Assembly: GCF_014648475.1 (NCBI RefSeq) | Contig: NZ_BMRE01000004.1 | Location: forward strand, 186,001 to 250,000 | Reading direction: 5' to 3' | Length of the DNA: 64,000 nt | Source of the DNA: Lentzea flava | Lineage (GTDB): Bacteria; Actinomycetota; Actinomycetes; Mycobacteriales; Pseudonocardiaceae | Shown: positions 1 to 8,421 of the stretch, piece by piece | Layout of the letters: each line of letters opens with the position of its first letter | How positions within the stretch are numbered: the first letter of the stretch is position 1 | The notes under the pieces: model-generated | The model's input: only the letters and a program-made list of their open reading frames with translations | Database searches by the model: none | Told to the model about the DNA's origin: nothing | Made by a program: the position numbers and the translations under genes

Positions 1-1
1 C

Positions 2-2671
2 CTGACGGCCAGGCCGGAGCCCGGCGCCGAGGTGCGGCTGAGCGACTCGGCACGGTTCGTGTTCGACGTGGCGGGGTTCGCCGCCGATCTCGTCGACCGC
101 GGGCGCGTGCTGCCGTCGGTCGCGCCGGACCAGGCCGTCGCTCGGTGGGTGCCGGTGCTGTCGGGCACGGACTCGGCGCGGTTCGCGGCGCTGCAGTCCG
201 CGATGCCGCCCGCCTGCCGGTGCGAGGAGATCGTCAGCGATCCGGCCGAGCTGGTGCGCGCGGCGCTCACGGCCGCCGTCGACGAGCAGGTCAGAAGCCG
301 GCTGAACGGCACGGTCCTCGCGCCGAAAGGTCGTGGCCGCGCGACGACCGCGGAGGCCTGGCTCGCCGCGCTCACCGGGGAGCCGGTGTTCGACGCGGAC
401 CCGGTCGAGCTCTACGAGCTGCGCGAACAGCTCGACCGCTGGCGGGACAGCGCGGGCAACGAGAGCCCGGTGCGCACGTGCTTCCGGCTGCGCTCGCCCG
501 AACAGCGCGACGAGGACGAGTGGGCGGTCGAGTTCCTGCTGCAGGCCGTCGACGAACCCAGCGTGCTGGTGCCCGCGCACCAGGTGTGGTTCGCGGACGA
601 CAGCGTGCTGCGGCGCTGGATCCCGGCACCGCAGGAGCACCTGCTGGCCGATCTCGGGCGGGCGAGCAGGCTGCACCCCGACCTCGACGAGGCGTTGCGC
701 GGCTCGCACCCGGCCGAGATGGAGGTCGACGCAGAGGGCGCGTACCGGTTCCTGACGGCGGCACCCGTGCTGGCGCAGGCGGGGTTCGGCGTGCTGCTGC
801 CGTCGTGGTGGCAGCAGCGGGTGCGGCTGGGCCTCAAGCTCACGACGAAGAGCCGCGGCACGGCCGGAACCGTCGCCAAGGAGAGTGAGATCGGCCTGAA
901 GTCCATTGTGGACTACAAGTGGGAGCTCGCGCTCGGCGAGGACACGCTCACCGACGCCGAGCTGGCCGAGCTCGCGAGGGCGAAGGTGCCGCTGGTGAAG
1001 GTGCGCGGCCAGTGGGTGCAGGTCGACCAGAAGCGCCTCGCCGAGGGACTCGCTTTCCTCAAGCGCGGCGGCGGCCGGATGACCGCGGCCGAAGTCATGC
1101 TCCACAGTGGACTGACCGAGGAGGACGAGAGCCTGCCGCTGCCGCTGACCTCCGTCGAGGCCGACGGCTGGCTCGGGGACCTGTTGTCCGGCAAGGCCGA
1201 CGAGCAGATCGAACCCGTCGAGCCGCCACCGGGCTTCGGTGCGCAGCTGCGCCCGTACCAGCAACGCGGTCTCGCGTGGCTCGCGTTCCTCGACAAGATC
1301 GGCCTGGGTGCGTGCCTCGCGGACGACATGGGCCTCGGCAAGACCGTCCAGCTGCTGGCGCTCGAAGCGCTGAACCGCGCTCACGGCAAGAGGCCGCCGA
1401 CGTTGCTGATCTGCCCGATGTCGGTGGTCGGCAACTGGCAACGCGAGGCGGCCCGGTTCACCCCGGAACTCTCGGTGCACGTGCACCACGGCGCGGACCG
1501 CCTGGACGGCGACGCGTTGCGCGAGGCCGTGGAGAGCCACGACCTGGTGCTGACGACCTACGCGCTGGCCGCCCGCGACGCCGACGCGCTCGAAGACCTC
1601 ACCTGGGACCGCGTGGTGCTCGACGAGGCGCAGAACATCAAGAACAGCGCGACCCGCCAGTCCCAGGCGGTGCGCAGGCTCAAGGCACGCCACCGCGTCG
1701 CGCTGACCGGCACTCCCGTGGAGAACCGGCTCGCCGAGCTGTGGTCGATCATGGACTTCGCCAACCCCGGCGTGCTCGGCACGATCAACACGTTCCGCGC
1801 CCGCTTCGCCGTCCCGGTCGAACGCCACAACGACCAGGACGCCGCCGCCCGCCTGCGCAAGATCACGAACCCGTTCGTGCTCCGCCGCGTGAAGACCGAC
1901 CCGCGCATCATCAGCGACCTGCCGGACAAGGTCGAGATGCGCCAGCTGTGCAACCTCACCACCGAACAGGCCTCGCTCTACCAGGCCGTCGTCAACGACA
2001 TGCTGGAGAAGATCGAGGAGTCCGAGGGCATCGCGCGCAAGGGCCTGGTGCTCGCGACGATGTCGAAGCTCAAACAGGTCTGCAACCACCCGGCGCACTT
2101 CCTCGGCGACGGCTCGCGCGTCGCCGGCCGCTCCGGCAAGCTCGCGCGCCTCGAGGAGGTGCTCGAGGAAGTGCTCGCCGAGGGTGACAAGGCGTTGTGC
2201 TTCACGCAGTTCACCGAGTTCGGCAGCATGCTCGTGCCGTACCTGGCCGCGCGCTTCGACACCGAGGTGATGTTCCTGCACGGCGGCACGAACAAGGCTG
2301 CACGCGACCGCATGGTCGAACGCTTCCAGGACAAGCACGGCCCCTCCCTCTTCCTGTTGTCGCTGAAGGCGGGCGGTACCGGCCTCAACCTCACCGCCGC
2401 CAACCACGTGATCCACCTCGACCGCTGGTGGAACCCGGCCGTCGAGGACCAGGCGACCGACCGCGCGTTCCGCATCGGCCAGCGCCGCAACGTGCAGGTG
2501 CGCAAGTTCGTCTGCATCGGCACCCTCGAAGAACGCATCGACACCATGATCGAAGAGAAGCGCGCACTGGCCCAGCTCGTCGTCGGCGCCGGCGAGAACT
2601 GGCTCACCGAGCTGTCGACAGCCCAGCTGCGCGACCTCCTGACCCTCTCCGGGGAGGCCGTCGGTGAGTGA
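2..2671 (+). CDS. SNF2/DEAD-box helicase, 5' end outside window
   Basis: ATP-dependent DNA translocase of the Snf2/RapA branch. The reading frame is open from base 2, with a possible GTG at 32, so the N-terminus probably lies outside the window; bacterial relatives usually have about 1,000 residues. Nucleotides 2 to about 1200 encode an accessory region resembling the SNF2-helicase-associated domain of bacterial family members. The motor follows: motif I DDMGLGKT (1322-1345), the motif II box DEAQ (1622-1633), ALTGTPVENR (about 1699-1728), and in the C-terminal lobe GGTGLNL with the arginine-finger block DQATDRAFRIGQ. The stop overlaps the start of the SWIM zinc-finger gene by 8 bp, so the two are translationally coupled. 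This helicase/SWIM pairing is common in actinobacteria. DNA repair or recombination is a likely role but is not shown by the sequence. Confidence 0.93.
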   Translation: MTARPEPGAEVRLSDSARFVFDVAGFAADLVDRGRVLPSVAPDQAVARWVPVLSGTDSARFAALQSAMPPACRCEEIVSDPAELVRAALTAAVDEQVRSRLNGTVLAPKGRGRATTAEAWLAALTGEPVFDADPVELYELREQLDRWRDSAGNESPVRTCFRLRSPEQRDEDEWAVEFLLQAVDEPSVLVPAHQVWFADDSVLRRWIPAPQEHLLADLGRASRLHPDLDEALRGSHPAEMEVDAEGAYRFLTAAPVLAQAGFGVLLPSWWQQRVRLGLKLTTKSRGTAGTVAKESEIGLKSIVDYKWELALGEDTLTDAELAELARAKVPLVKVRGQWVQVDQKRLAEGLAFLKRGGGRMTAAEVMLHSGLTEEDESLPLPLTSVEADGWLGDLLSGKADEQIEPVEPPPGFGAQLRPYQQRGLAWLAFLDKIGLGACLADDMGLGKTVQLLALEALNRAHGKRPPTLLICPMSVVGNWQREAARFTPELSVHVHHGADRLDGDALREAVESHDLVLTTYALAARDADALEDLTWDRVVLDEAQNIKNSATRQSQAVRRLKARHRVALTGTPVENRLAELWSIMDFANPGVLGTINTFRARFAVPVERHNDQDAAARLRKITNPFVLRRVKTDPRIISDLPDKVEMRQLCNLTTEQASLYQAVVNDMLEKIEESEGIARKGLVLATMSKLKQVCNHPAHFLGDGSRVAGRSGKLARLEEVLEEVLAEGDKALCFTQFTEFGSMLVPYLAARFDTEVMFLHGGTNKAARDRMVERFQDKHGPSLFLLSLKAGGTGLNLTAANHVIHLDRWWNPAVEDQATDRAFRIGQRRNVQVRKFVCIGTLEERIDTMIEEKRALAQLVVGAGENWLTELSTAQLRDLLTLSGEAVGE

Positions 2672-3485
2672 ACACTGGTCCGGACCCCGCTACGGCAAGA
2701 CCATCAAGGTCGACAACGGCCTCAAGGCCCGCAGCAAGCGCGGCGACATCGGCGCCACCTGGTGGTCACGCCGCTTCATCGACGTGCTGGAGTCGTTCGG
2801 CATGGGCGGCCGCCTGACCCGAGGCCGCAACTACGCGCGCCAGGGCCAAGTCCTCTCCCTGTCGTTGTCGACGAGCATGGTCATCGCGTTGGTGCAGGGC
2901 TCGCGCCCCACGCCGTACAAGGCGCGCATCGCCATCAAGGCCTTCACGACCCCGGAATGGCAGCGCATCGAACACGCCCTGGCCGGCCAAGCCCTGTACG
3001 CGGCCAAACTGCTGGCGGGCGAGATGCCGCCGGACATCGAAACCCTGTTCGCCTCCCTTGGCCTGCAGCTCTTCCCGGCCACGTCCCGCGAGCTGACGAT
3101 GGACTGCACCTGCCCGGACTGGGAAGTGCCGTGCAAACACCTCGCCGCCACCTGCTACCTGCTGGCCGAGTCGTTCGACAACGACCCGTTCGAGATCTTC
3201 GCCTGGCGCGGCCGCAGCCGCGAGGACCTGCTCGAACGCCTCCGCACGTTGCGCGGCGCCACCCGTTCCGCGGTGGTCCGCGACGAGGCGCCGCCGCTGA
3301 CCAAGTGCCTCGACACGTTCTGGCAGAAGCAGACCGCGACGAGCCTCTCGCTCGGCGACCCCACGGCCGTCGTGCGCGTGGACGCGGTGCTCGACCAGCT
3401 CGACGGTGTGCCGATCACCGTGGGCGGGTCGGACCTCGTCGAGCTGCTGCGTCCGGCGTACCTGGCGCTGAAGCCGGGCGACTAG
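2664..3485 (+). CDS. SWIM zinc-finger protein, partner of the SNF2 helicase
   Basis: This 273-residue protein starts at a GTG inside the 3' end of the helicase gene. Its recognisable element is a SWIM-type zinc-binding motif near residues 147-160, CTCPDWEVPCKH (C-x-C-x6-C-x-H). SWIM fingers bind DNA or proteins and are typical companions of SNF2 ATPases. The flanking regions show no further catalytic motif and look like a helical scaffold. Coupled translation suggests a fixed complex with the helicase, perhaps as a DNA-binding or targeting subunit. Family assignment is firm from the motif; the biological role is inferred from context only. Confidence 0.9.
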   Translation: MSEHWSGPRYGKTIKVDNGLKARSKRGDIGATWWSRRFIDVLESFGMGGRLTRGRNYARQGQVLSLSLSTSMVIALVQGSRPTPYKARIAIKAFTTPEWQRIEHALAGQALYAAKLLAGEMPPDIETLFASLGLQLFPATSRELTMDCTCPDWEVPCKHLAATCYLLAESFDNDPFEIFAWRGRSREDLLERLRTLRGATRSAVVRDEAPPLTKCLDTFWQKQTATSLSLGDPTAVVRVDAVLDQLDGVPITVGGSDLVELLRPAYLALKPGD

Positions 3486-4338
3486 AGCTCGCTGATTCCG
3501 GCTCCGTCGAGGCGCGGTGATCAGTCATGGCGGATGGTGGTTGTGGGGACGCAAAGCACCTCGGATCTGTGGGTGGGTTAGGTAGCCGCTGGTGCGCAGC
3601 CGTGGGTGGCGTGGTGCGTGGGTGATGTGGCTGCGAGAGGTGTGTCGGCCCGCAGTGCAGCTGGTTGTGGTGGAGCGGGACGCCTGGGATTCGTCGGGGA
3701 GCGCCGCGATCCGCACGGGGCGAGGGGTGGAGGACACGGTTGTGCCTCGGCGAGTGGTGAGTCGGCCTGCGGGCAGGGACAGCAGACTGCTCTGTGGGGG
3801 GCGTTGCCGTGGCGCGCGGACGGGCCGACGGTGGTGGGTCGCAGGACCCGTTGGGCGCGGGTGCGGTCCGCACGGTGACGTGGCGGAGGGCGGTGCGGCT
3901 CGGGTCTGCCAGCTGGGTTGGCCTGCGGTCCGTTGGGGCTGTGCGGTCCGGGCGCGCCGAGGCGGCGGAGGGCACGGCGGCTCGGATCTGTCGGCCTCTT
4001 CGGGACGTGGGTTGTGCGTTGGTGAGTGGTGAGTCGTTGTCCGCGGTTCGGCTGGCCGCTCGTGGGTCCGGTGTTGCGCGCAAGCCGAGGCTGGCTACTG
4101 GTTGAGTGCGTGCCGATGTCGCAGGGCCGCAGGACCCGTTGGGAGCGCTGCGGTCCGCGCGATGGCGCGGCGGAGGGCAGCGCGGCTCGGGTTTGGCGGC
4201 CGGGCGCGGGCCTGGGACCCGTTGGGCGCGGTGCGGTCCTGGCGCGGCTGGGCGGTGGAGGGCACGGCGGCTCGGGTCTGGTGGCCGGGTTGGTGGGTAC
4301 GGGTGGGTGGGCGGCTTGGCCGCCCGTGCCCGGTGGTG
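3486..4338. other. 853-bp region with no convincing gene
   Basis: Several frames are open here on both strands, but all give low-complexity Arg/Pro/Gly/Thr-rich translations without recognisable motifs or ribosome-binding sites. The top strand is unusually G- and T-rich and C-poor compared with the coding DNA around it. The central part holds the degenerate repeats annotated separately. The region separates the helicase operon (plus strand) from the convergent glsB-like gene (minus strand). Confidence 0.6.
3841..4285. repeat. Degenerate 83-bp-period repeat, four copies in two pairs
   Basis: A block beginning with the core GGACCCGTTGGG and ending about 65 bp later with GGCGGCTCGGGTCTG occurs four times. 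The cores start near 3844, 3927 (as GGTCCGTTGGGG), 4132 and 4215. Within each pair the spacing is 83 bp, and the pairs are 288 bp apart. The stretch before each pair also repeats: AGTGGTGAGTCG is at about 3754 and 4024. The whole is therefore a roughly 280-bp unit duplicated once, each unit holding two 83-bp copies. The copies have diverged by point changes and small indels and encode nothing recognisable. Confidence 0.7.
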
Positions 4339-4611
4339 TCAGTGGGGGAGTTTGGGCTTGGCGCGGTTGGCCAGGATGGTCACGCCGGCGCCGGCGAGGC
4401 CTACCTGGAGGGCCAGTTCGATCCAGTCGATGCCCGGGGTGTCGGCCACGCCCAGGACCGTGGCTGCCGCGGTGCCCAGCAGGGCGGCGACGATGCCTAC
4501 CGCGATGGTGGCCAGCAGCGAGACGTGTTGCCTGCCGGGGACCACCAGGCGGCCCAGGCCGCCGATGAGGGCTCCGAAGAGCAGTGCGGTGAACAAGCCG
4601 CTGATTTCCAC
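4339..4611 (-). CDS. GlsB/YeaQ/YmgE-family stress-response membrane protein
   Basis: A 90-residue integral membrane protein with three glycine- and alanine-rich hydrophobic segments, near residues 5-25, 30-54 and 62-80. They are separated by a short basic loop (GRLVVPGRQ) and end in a basic tail. Size, the GALIGGLGRL start and the spacing fit the GlsB/YeaQ/YmgE transglycosylase-associated family. Its members are small envelope proteins linked to general or acid stress and have no proven enzymatic activity. It is followed after 64 bp by a hypothetical gene read in the same direction, with which it need not form an operon. Confidence 0.88.
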   Translation of the reverse strand: MEISGLFTALLFGALIGGLGRLVVPGRQHVSLLATIAVGIVAALLGTAAATVLGVADTPGIDWIELALQVGLAGAGVTILANRAKPKLPH

Positions 4612-4675
4612 TGTTTACCCCCTGAAGCTCTGGTGCTCAGGGCTCCAGGGTGCGCCGGGCCGGGGGTGCGGCGAA

Positions 4676-5158
4676 TCAGGTCTTTCCCTGAGTGGTCCCT
4701 GACATCGACCCCAGCAGGGTGGCCGCCGCGGCGGAGAGTTCGCGGCCGGGGACGTCCGGGTCGCAGCCCACGCGGGCCAGGCGGGCTCGGATGGCCGTGG
4801 GGGAGCGTTGCATGTCGTCGGCGATGGACCTGATCAGCGTCTGGGCCGGGGTGTCGGTCGGGGTGAGCCAGGTGGTGCGCAGGGTGGTGTCGAGGGAGTC
4901 GGTCCAGGGCTGGTTGGCGTTGGCGTAGCGAGAGGTGCGGCCGCGCAGGCGCGTGTGGGCGCCCAGGACGCGTGACAGGAGCTTGCCGACCGCGGCGCTG
5001 CCTTCGACGGGGAGTCGAAGGCAGCCGTCCGCGATCACCTCTCCCGAGTCGAGCGCTCCCTGCAGTTCCAGCGTCAGGGACTCCGCGGAGTCCGTCGTCG
5101 CGCTCAGCCGGTAGTGGACCTCGCCGAGCTTGATCTCGTTGCGGTAGGTGGATGTCAT
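4676..5158 (-). CDS. Hypothetical protein with helix-turn-helix-like C-terminus
   Basis: I do not recognise the family. The chosen ATG at 5158 gives 160 residues starting MTSTYRNEIKLGE. A longer reading from 5236 would overlap the preceding gene by 29 bp, so the shorter form is preferred. The N-terminal half is a mixed beta region (KLGEVHYRLSATTDSAES), which could be a small sandwich. The C-terminal half contains SIADDMQRSPTAIRARLARV, which reads like a sigma-4/resolvase-style helix-turn-helix and suggests DNA binding. It lies 49 bp behind the secreted beta-propeller gene on the same strand, so co-transcription is plausible. Confidence 0.72.
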   Translation of the reverse strand: MTSTYRNEIKLGEVHYRLSATTDSAESLTLELQGALDSGEVIADGCLRLPVEGSAAVGKLLSRVLGAHTRLRGRTSRYANANQPWTDSLDTTLRTTWLTPTDTPAQTLIRSIADDMQRSPTAIRARLARVGCDPDVPGRELSAAAATLLGSMSGTTQGKT

Positions 5159-5207
5159 GGGGTTGACGTTAGGGAGGGGGTCTGACGGTTTTTGGCGGGG
5201 AGCGCCC

Positions 5208-6443
5208 TCAGATGCGGTGGTGAAGGAGGAGTTCACTCGAAGGGGTGGGGGTCAGGTTCGTCGCCTTCGACGAGAACACCACCGAGCGGCCGTCGGCGCT
5301 GATCGTCGGCGCCAGCGAGAAGTTGTTGCCCTGCCTGCCGAAACGCTCGCTCAGGCGCGTCACCGCACCCGTGCGCATGTCCTTCAGGAACACGTCGTCC
5401 ACGTTGTTCGTGTCGCGCGGCACCAGGTTCGACGCCAGCGACGAGAACACCACGAACCGGCCGTCCGCGCTCACCGACGGCTGGTACGGCTGCGCGTCCG
5501 ACACCGTCCCGTCAGGACGCGTGTTCACGCGCGTGATCGCCTTGGTGCGCAGGTCTTTCATGAAGATGTCCGGCGTGTCCTCGGTGTCACCGGGCACCAG
5601 CGTGTCGCCCCACGCCACGAACAACACCCGCGAGCCATCGGGCGTGATGGCGGGCATCAGCGTGTAGGAGGACGTCTGCACACCATCAGCAGACACGTTG
5701 ACTCGTTCCACGGCACCGGAAACGACGTCCTTCACGAACATGTCCACGCTGCCGTTCGTGTCGTCCGGCACCAGGTTCGTCGCGGCGGAAGGAAAAACGA
5801 CGAGGCGTCCGTCGGCGCTCATCGCGAGCCCGTGGTGCACCAGCTTGTCGCCCTGCGCACCCGAAGCCGACGTGCTGATCCGCCTCACGACACCCGACGC
5901 CCGGTCGGCCAGGAACACGTCCGCCACACCGTTGGTGTCGCCCTCCACCAACGTCGACGCCTCGGATCGGAACGCCACATAACGCCCATCGGCACTGATG
6001 GCCGGGCTGCCGAACGCAGGACCGTTGCCACCACTGACGCGCTCGACCCGCCCGGTGCGCATGTCGGTCACGAACACGTCGTCCACGCCGTTGGTGTCAC
6101 CGGCGACCAGGTTCGACGCGGACGACGCGAACGACACGAACCGCCCGTCCGCACTCAGCGCGGGCGGATCGAACGAAGGCCCGTCGCTACCACGCGACGC
6201 CGACCGCACGACGCCGGTGCGCAGATCCTTCACGAAGATGTCGGACACGCCGTTGCGGTCCCCGTGCACGAGGTTCGACGCGAGAGAGGGGAACGCGACA
6301 TAGCGCCCATCGGCGCTGATGACCGGCGTAGTGGAATCACCGTTGCCCCGTGTCAACGGTCTGAGCAGCGAGAACGAAGCGGACGCGGAGGACGCGCAGA
6401 CCACCGCGAGCACCGCGGCGACAGCAAGAGACTTCCCGAACAA
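5208..6443 (-). CDS. Secreted PD40/TolB-like beta-propeller protein
   Basis: A 411-residue exported protein. It starts at a TTG with a typical signal peptide (basic MFGKS, then a hydrophobic stretch, cleavage probable after the ASASA region near residue 22). The rest is a chain of about seven repeats of roughly 50 residues, each carrying a version of ISADGRYVAF, a SxASNLV segment and a DTNGVxDVFV segment. This is the PD40/WD40-like beta-propeller pattern of TolB. No anchor or catalytic motif follows, so it is probably a soluble extracytoplasmic propeller whose ligand cannot be guessed. The opposite strand also stays open here because of the repetitive high-GC code and is not a gene. Confidence 0.88.
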   Translation of the reverse strand: MFGKSLAVAAVLAVVCASSASASFSLLRPLTRGNGDSTTPVISADGRYVAFPSLASNLVHGDRNGVSDIFVKDLRTGVVRSASRGSDGPSFDPPALSADGRFVSFASSASNLVAGDTNGVDDVFVTDMRTGRVERVSGGNGPAFGSPAISADGRYVAFRSEASTLVEGDTNGVADVFLADRASGVVRRISTSASGAQGDKLVHHGLAMSADGRLVVFPSAATNLVPDDTNGSVDMFVKDVVSGAVERVNVSADGVQTSSYTLMPAITPDGSRVLFVAWGDTLVPGDTEDTPDIFMKDLRTKAITRVNTRPDGTVSDAQPYQPSVSADGRFVVFSSLASNLVPRDTNNVDDVFLKDMRTGAVTRLSERFGRQGNNFSLAPTISADGRSVVFSSKATNLTPTPSSELLLHHRI

Positions 6444-6483
6444 AGACGTGCACCACCCTAGGTCGCGGGGCGGCGGCGCCAGC

Positions 6484-7521
6484 TTAGCCGGAAGTCACGG
6501 AACTACGGCCGATACCGATGTCGGCGACGTCCGCAGCCGCACGACCCGCACCCCACCCGGCCGCCGACCGCACCGTCACGCTCGAGGTCCTCGTCCGGGT
6601 GAACATCTCGTTGAACAACGTGTCCACGGCCTGCTTCCGGCTGGCCAGCACCGGCAGCAGCCGCTCGTCGGACACGGCGGGCGCCTCCCGCAGCCGCTCG
6701 CCGATCCGCATTGCGTAGGCCGTCAGGAACGCCTTCCGGAACGGTCGCGAGCGCGCCTCGCTGCCCTTCCTCGCCTGGCCGCCGACCGCCACCATCGCCC
6801 GCGTCGCCTGCACCAGCAGCGACGTCGACAGCAGCTCCACGCTCTCCAGGTCCACCTCGTCACCCACCAGCGTGACGAACCCGAAGCTGTCATACGCCAC
6901 GGCACGCGACCGGAACGCCGTCGACACCACGTGCACGAGCCGCGACTTCTCCTTGAAGTAGCTCTTGTCCAGCCACATCCGCCGCGACGTCGCGAGCGGC
7001 GGCAGGTCCGCGTCGAGCATCGCCCGTTCCAGGGCGTGCCGGTTCATCAGCTCCTGCGCCTTCGCCGAGAGCGCCTCCGCCTCCTCGGGGAACGACGTCG
7101 ACTCGGCCTTCGCGAGCAGCGCGCGCACCCGGTTGAGCACCTTCGGGTCCACGCCCGCGCGCACGGCCGACATCAACGCGTCACCGGGCAACGGCAGGAT
7201 GCGCGGCAACTGAGGCAACCGCCGGAGGAACCACACCAGCCTCGCGGCGATGCGAGAAGCGAACTCCTCGGTCTCGATGTGACGCTTGGCCCACGCCTCC
7301 AGCAGCGGGCCCTCCCACCACACCGAGGCACCGATCTCGTCCAGCTGACGCTGCCACCGCGGATGCACCGTCGACGGGGCATGCGGCGAACAGGACAAAG
7401 CGATCGCGTCCACCGCGAGAGAGGTGTGCGTCTCGTAGAGCGAACGTGACACCACCTCGCGCACGTCGTACGGCAGCCAGCCGCGCTGCCAGAGCTCGTC
7501 GATCGCCTGAACCAGTTCCAC
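6484..7521 (-). CDS. DUF2786 domain protein
   Basis: A protein of about 345 residues containing the DUF2786 signature. This is a helical block, KVLNRVRALLAKAESTSFPEE followed by AEALSAKAQELMNRH, in the middle of the protein. DUF2786 proteins are widespread in actinobacteria and of unknown function. The GTG at 7521 is chosen because an upstream start at 7578 would leave only 5 bp to the divergent folP gene and adds residues of non-coding character. On the coding strand CATACT stands 7 nt upstream of this GTG, which would suit a leaderless transcript. A diverged paralogue with the same middle block lies at 51568-52893. Confidence 0.85.
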   Translation of the reverse strand: MELVQAIDELWQRGWLPYDVREVVSRSLYETHTSLAVDAIALSCSPHAPSTVHPRWQRQLDEIGASVWWEGPLLEAWAKRHIETEEFASRIAARLVWFLRRLPQLPRILPLPGDALMSAVRAGVDPKVLNRVRALLAKAESTSFPEEAEALSAKAQELMNRHALERAMLDADLPPLATSRRMWLDKSYFKEKSRLVHVVSTAFRSRAVAYDSFGFVTLVGDEVDLESVELLSTSLLVQATRAMVAVGGQARKGSEARSRPFRKAFLTAYAMRIGERLREAPAVSDERLLPVLASRKQAVDTLFNEMFTRTRTSSVTVRSAAGWGAGRAAADVADIGIGRSSVTSG

Positions 7522-7583
7522 GCGGTGCAGTATGAGACGTCCGCCATGTGCCAAGGCCGGGGACCACCTGGTAGACACGGGAT

Positions 7584-8420
7584 GTGATCGAGCTCCAGTT
7601 CCGCGGCCGGACCGTCGTCCGCGACCGCGCGCTGGTGATGGCGATCATCAACCGCACCCCGGACTCCTTCTACGACAAGGGCGCCACCTACGCCGAGGAC
7701 GTCGCCATGGAGGCCGTGCACCGCGTCGTCGAGGAAGGCGCGGACATCGTCGACATCGGCGGTGTGAAGGCGGGCCCCGGCGACCTCGTGGACTCCGACG
7801 AGGAAGTGCGCCGCGTCGTGCCGTTCATCGCCCGTGTGCGCGACGCCTACCCCGACCTCGTCATCAGCAGCGACACGTGGCGCGCGGACGTCGGCAGGCT
7901 GGCCTGCGAGGCCGGTGCGGACCTGCTCAACGACACGTGGGCGGGCGCTGACCCGAGGCTGGCCGAGGTCGCCGCGGAGTACGGCGCCGGATACGTCTGC
8001 TCGCACACGGGCGGCGTGAAACCCCGGACGCGCCCGCACAGGGTGAGCTATCCGGACGTGGTGGCGGACGTCATCGCGGAGACGACCGCGCACGCCGAAA
8101 GCGTGGTCGCGCTCGGTGTGCCGCGCAAGAGCGTCCTGATCGACCCCACACACGACTTCGGCAAGAACACCTGGCACAGCCTCGCGCTGGTGCGGCACAC
8201 GGACGAGCTGGTGGCGACCGGGTGGCCGGTGCTGATGGCGTTGTCCAACAAGGACTTCGTCGGGGAGACCCTCGGCGTAGAACTGCACGAGCGCGTCGAG
8301 GGCACCCTCGTCGCGACGGCGATCGCGGCGGTGGCGGGCGCCGCGGTGTTCCGCGCGCACGAGGTGGCGCGCACCAGACGAGTACTCGAGTCCGTCGCTC
8401 GACTTGAGCTGGAGGTATGA
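7584..8420 (+). CDS. folP: Dihydropteroate synthase homologue, FolP2 type
   Basis: A 278-residue TIM-barrel protein of the pteridine-binding family. It has the NRTPDSFYDKG block (residues 23-33, classical form NVTPDSFSDGG), DIGGVKAGPG (57-66), a SSDTWRADVGR strand and HTGG further on. True dihydropteroate synthases carry an S/T-R-P-G phosphate/substrate loop where this protein has KAGPG. The same replacement is a hallmark of the second mycobacterial homologue FolP2, whose synthase activity is doubtful. It is therefore probably not the housekeeping folate enzyme. The downstream hypothetical gene starts one base after its stop, so the two are co-transcribed. Confidence 0.88.
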   Translation: MIELQFRGRTVVRDRALVMAIINRTPDSFYDKGATYAEDVAMEAVHRVVEEGADIVDIGGVKAGPGDLVDSDEEVRRVVPFIARVRDAYPDLVISSDTWRADVGRLACEAGADLLNDTWAGADPRLAEVAAEYGAGYVCSHTGGVKPRTRPHRVSYPDVVADVIAETTAHAESVVALGVPRKSVLIDPTHDFGKNTWHSLALVRHTDELVATGWPVLMALSNKDFVGETLGVELHERVEGTLVATAIAAVAGAAVFRAHEVARTRRVLESVARLELEV

Positions 8421-8421
8421 G

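Noticed and set aside
3592..4568. Overlapping plus-strand frames in the repeat region as genes
   Set aside because: Three frames stay open at once with low-complexity products and no start signals, as expected for C-poor G-rich repeat DNA.
5148..6461. Long plus-strand open frames opposite the beta-propeller gene
   Set aside because: Arg/His-rich translation created by the repeated high-GC codons of the minus-strand gene; the minus-strand protein has a signal peptide and clear propeller repeats.
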